Below are positions 21,818 through 23,629 of a DNA stretch of 23,629 nucleotides, piece by piece; position 1 is the stretch's first letter, and each line of letters opens with the position of its first letter. Source of the DNA: Aquirufa sp. (GTDB taxonomy: Bacteria; Bacteroidota; Bacteroidia; Cytophagales; Spirosomataceae); contig JAURHT010000015.1 of assembly GCA_030833145.1 (NCBI GenBank), positions 1 through 23,629 on the forward strand, read 5' to 3'. The notes under the pieces were generated by a model. The model ran no database searches. It saw nothing but the letters and a program-made list of their open reading frames with translations, and had not been told where the DNA came from. The position numbers were made by a program, and so were the translations under genes.

Positions 21818-23605
21818 TTAGTTTAGGTCGACCCAGCCACTAGTTGCAGTTGCACCATTAATTTCAAATCGGTAAGAGTTGTTTAATGAATTTTGATTTT
21901 GATATGATGCTCCACCACTATAAAGAGAATTGCTATAGTCTAAACCTAAGTTTGTATTTGCAGATGGAGTTAATTTAAAATAATATGATCCTGGAGGTAA
22001 TATAATTGGATCTGCAAAAACAAAGTTGTTGAGTCCAATACTAGAAACAGTTGTGGATGCCGTTCCCAAAACAGTACCACTACCTATCGTTGATCCGCTA
22101 TATAAACTTAATGTAACAACTCCTGGTCCACCGGTACCACTAAAATATACGCCAACTGATGAGAGTTGAGTTTTTAAATTGAGTGCAAAAACTTGACTAG
22201 CTGTAGTAACAATGGAATTTGATGGTCTACTAGACAAAGATAAATATCCATTATTAGCAGAGTTTGTTTGTGAAGCAATTGTTCCAGACAACCCATTAAT
22301 TACGAATCGATAGGATTTATTGCTAATTGTACTATTATTAGTTGGATTTGATCCGTATGTTTGACTTTGATAGGACGCTCCATCAATAAAGGCCGTATTG
22401 TCATAATCCAATCCTAAATTTGTATTTAAAGCAGGAGTTAATTTAAAATAATAACTCGCTCCTTGAAATACTGTAATTGGTCCATCGAATGTGAATGTTT
22501 TTAGGCCTATACTCGAAACATTAGCTACAATTGAACCTAGGAGGCTTCCACTACCAATGGTAGAACCTGTGTAAACTGACAACGTTACATTTCCTGGTGT
22601 GCCAGCTCCACTAAAATATACTCCTATAGATGTAATTTGAGTAATTGAACTAGCCGTAAAAATCTGACTAGCAGTAACTAAACTGCTTTGATCCATGATG
22701 AATGAACCTAAACTAAGGTAACCATTGTTTGCTGAATTAGTCTGAGAGGTTATTGCACTTATATTACCAAAAACAGCATCATTTGCATACCCCTGAAACT
22801 TCGATGTGCTTGTATTATAAACCAATAACCCTTGTGAAGGCGAGGAAATCGCATCCCTCTGTGCCGTTGTTAATCTTGGCAACAACAACCCTTGAGTTGT
22901 CGACTTCACTTCTAGCGCAGCTGATGTTCCTGTGGCAGATGATCCACCAACGACCATTGTTCCCGCAATTGTTGACTCCCCTGCCCCTGCCGTTATAGAG
23001 CCACTCGTCTTCACATTTGTTACAGATGAATTTCCTAATTGAATCGCATTACTCGCCGTCACTTGAGCACCATAACCAATAGCCGTTGCATTATTCAATG
23101 TCGCAGAAGACACATCGGCATCTGTACCCAAAATTGTATTTTGACTTCCAGATGTAATTGTTTGACCTGATCGTTTTCCTACACCCACATTACTATTTCC
23201 AGTTACACTAATCAAGGATTGGTTACCGATAGAGGTATTTTCTTGACCAGTTACTAAAGACATCATTGACTCTGCACCTACTGAAGTATTGCCTGAACCG
23301 GAAGTCATATTAGGCAAGTTATTGTAACCAATACTAGTATTATTATCCCATGCGGTACCATTATAACGAGCCATTGCGAATGCTCCTAAGGCTGTATTAC
23401 GTTTACCATTGCTATTAGAAGATCCCATTGCTCCTTGTCCAATGGCAACGCTCTCATCATTATTCCCAGCTCCACGACCTAAAGAAACACCATTCGCAGA
23501 AATATTTGAGCTAAAAGTTTTAACCCCTGCAATTGTTTGATTTGTTGTCAAATAGTTCAACAGTGGCATATTCTGAAATGGGAATAGAAAATGGGCAACT
23601 CCCAT
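21818..23605 (-). CDS. YadA-head-like repetitive surface protein, apparently lacking an N-terminal export domain (595 aa)
   Basis: Residues about 42-195 hold some nine head-type repeats of the trimeric autotransporter adhesin kind (ESVAIGQGA, NTALGAFA, NTSIGYNN, NTSVGAES, NTSIGNQS, NVGVGKRS, ATAIGYGA). Then comes a Bacteroidota surface-protein linker (LLLPRLTTAQRDAI, SQGLLVYNTSTSKFQGY). Last are two tandem copies of a roughly 145-residue beta-domain, each starting SQTNSANNGYLSL and containing VYFSG, YYFKLTP and NTNLGLDY; these resemble 'choice-of-anchor' domains. The protein ends GWVDLN. The ATG at 23605 is the first one in frame, with an in-frame TAA 15 bases upstream of it. The N-terminus (MGVAHFLFPFQNM) is not a signal peptide, and LNYLTTNQTIAGVKTF reads like the interior of a longer protein. 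The gene may be 5'-truncated or frameshifted. It looks more AT-rich than the next operon. Confidence 0.75.
   Translation of the reverse strand: MGVAHFLFPFQNMPLLNYLTTNQTIAGVKTFSSNISANGVSLGRGAGNNDESVAIGQGAMGSSNSNGKRNTALGAFAMARYNGTAWDNNTSIGYNNLPNMTSGSGNTSVGAESMMSLVTGQENTSIGNQSLISVTGNSNVGVGKRSGQTITSGSQNTILGTDADVSSATLNNATAIGYGAQVTASNAIQLGNSSVTNVKTSGSITAGAGESTIAGTMVVGGSSATGTSAALEVKSTTQGLLLPRLTTAQRDAISSPSQGLLVYNTSTSKFQGYANDAVFGNISAITSQTNSANNGYLSLGSFIMDQSSLVTASQIFTASSITQITSIGVYFSGAGTPGNVTLSVYTGSTIGSGSLLGSIVANVSSIGLKTFTFDGPITVFQGASYYFKLTPALNTNLGLDYDNTAFIDGASYQSQTYGSNPTNNSTISNKSYRFVINGLSGTIASQTNSANNGYLSLSSRPSNSIVTTASQVFALNLKTQLSSVGVYFSGTGGPGVVTLSLYSGSTIGSGTVLGTASTTVSSIGLNNFVFADPIILPPGSYYFKLTPSANTNLGLDYSNSLYSGGASYQNQNSLNNSYRFEINGATATSGWVDLN
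21840..22274 (-). repeat. Second copy of a tandem approx. 145-residue beta-domain
   Basis: It begins at SQTNSANNGYLSL (Ser codon ending at 22274) and runs to near the C-terminus. Shared blocks with the copy upstream are VYFSGTG, VTLSLYSGSTIGSG, VSSIGL and YYFKLTPSANTNLGLDY. Confidence 0.85.
22275..22747 (-). repeat. First copy of a tandem approx. 150-residue beta-domain
   Basis: It begins at SQTNSANNGYLSL (Ser codon ending at 22747). It carries VYFSGAG, VTLSVYTGSTIGSG, VSSIGL and YYFKLTPALNTNLGLDY, matching the following copy closely. This copy has about 15 extra residues near its end (around GSNPTNNSTISN). Confidence 0.85.
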
Positions 23606-23629
23606 CTTGTTATAATTTTAAACCAAAAA

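Overview
The window looks like a chromosomal segment of a Bacteroidota bacterium, probably a Cytophagales-type organism (a freshwater Aquirufa-like genus would fit, but that is a guess). Reasons seen in the sequence: two TonB-dependent receptors with N-terminal carboxypeptidase-regulatory-like domains, a protein ending in a type IX secretion (T9SS) sorting domain, signal peptides that end in Ala-Gln, no Shine-Dalgarno sequences, and several matches to the Bacteroidota promoter -7 box TAnnTTTG.

Layout. (1) 1-442: 3' end of the pyruvate dehydrogenase E1 alpha gene and its terminator. (2) 480-1857: a small membrane protein of unknown function, then an orphan 5-oxoprolinase subunit A gene (pxpA) preceded by a terminator-like hairpin and a possible gene remnant. 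(3) 1841-6293, minus strand: an FG-GAP/VCBS-repeat T9SS cargo protein followed by a TonB-dependent receptor. (4) 6357-11084, minus strand: a compact operon of a small Cys-containing exported protein, a TonB-dependent receptor, a BNR/sialidase-like exported protein with a Cys-Glu-Cys-Cys motif, and an exported DJ-1/PfpI-YHS fusion. The recurring Cys motifs suggest a metal (perhaps copper) function. (5) 11159-15502, plus strand: ribokinase, exported nucleoside hydrolase, exported ADP-ribosylglycohydrolase-family protein and a ureide-permease-like transporter. The genes overlap or nearly abut, and together they suggest scavenging of ribonucleosides or ADP-ribose-like compounds. (6) 15503-23605, minus strand: three large repetitive surface-type proteins. 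One resembles a trimeric adhesin head and may lack its original N-terminus. The second is built of phage-tail-fibre-like segments, with a 10 x 10-residue repeat. The third is an autotransporter-type beta-strand-repeat protein with a large internal duplication. The last two form an operon with a clear promoter and a hairpin that covers the start codon.

No RNA genes, insertion sequences, CRISPR arrays or integrase genes were seen, and no gene-free stretch exceeds about 220 bases. The least explained parts are the putative metal operon, the nucleoside salvage operon and the tail-fibre-like surface protein operon.
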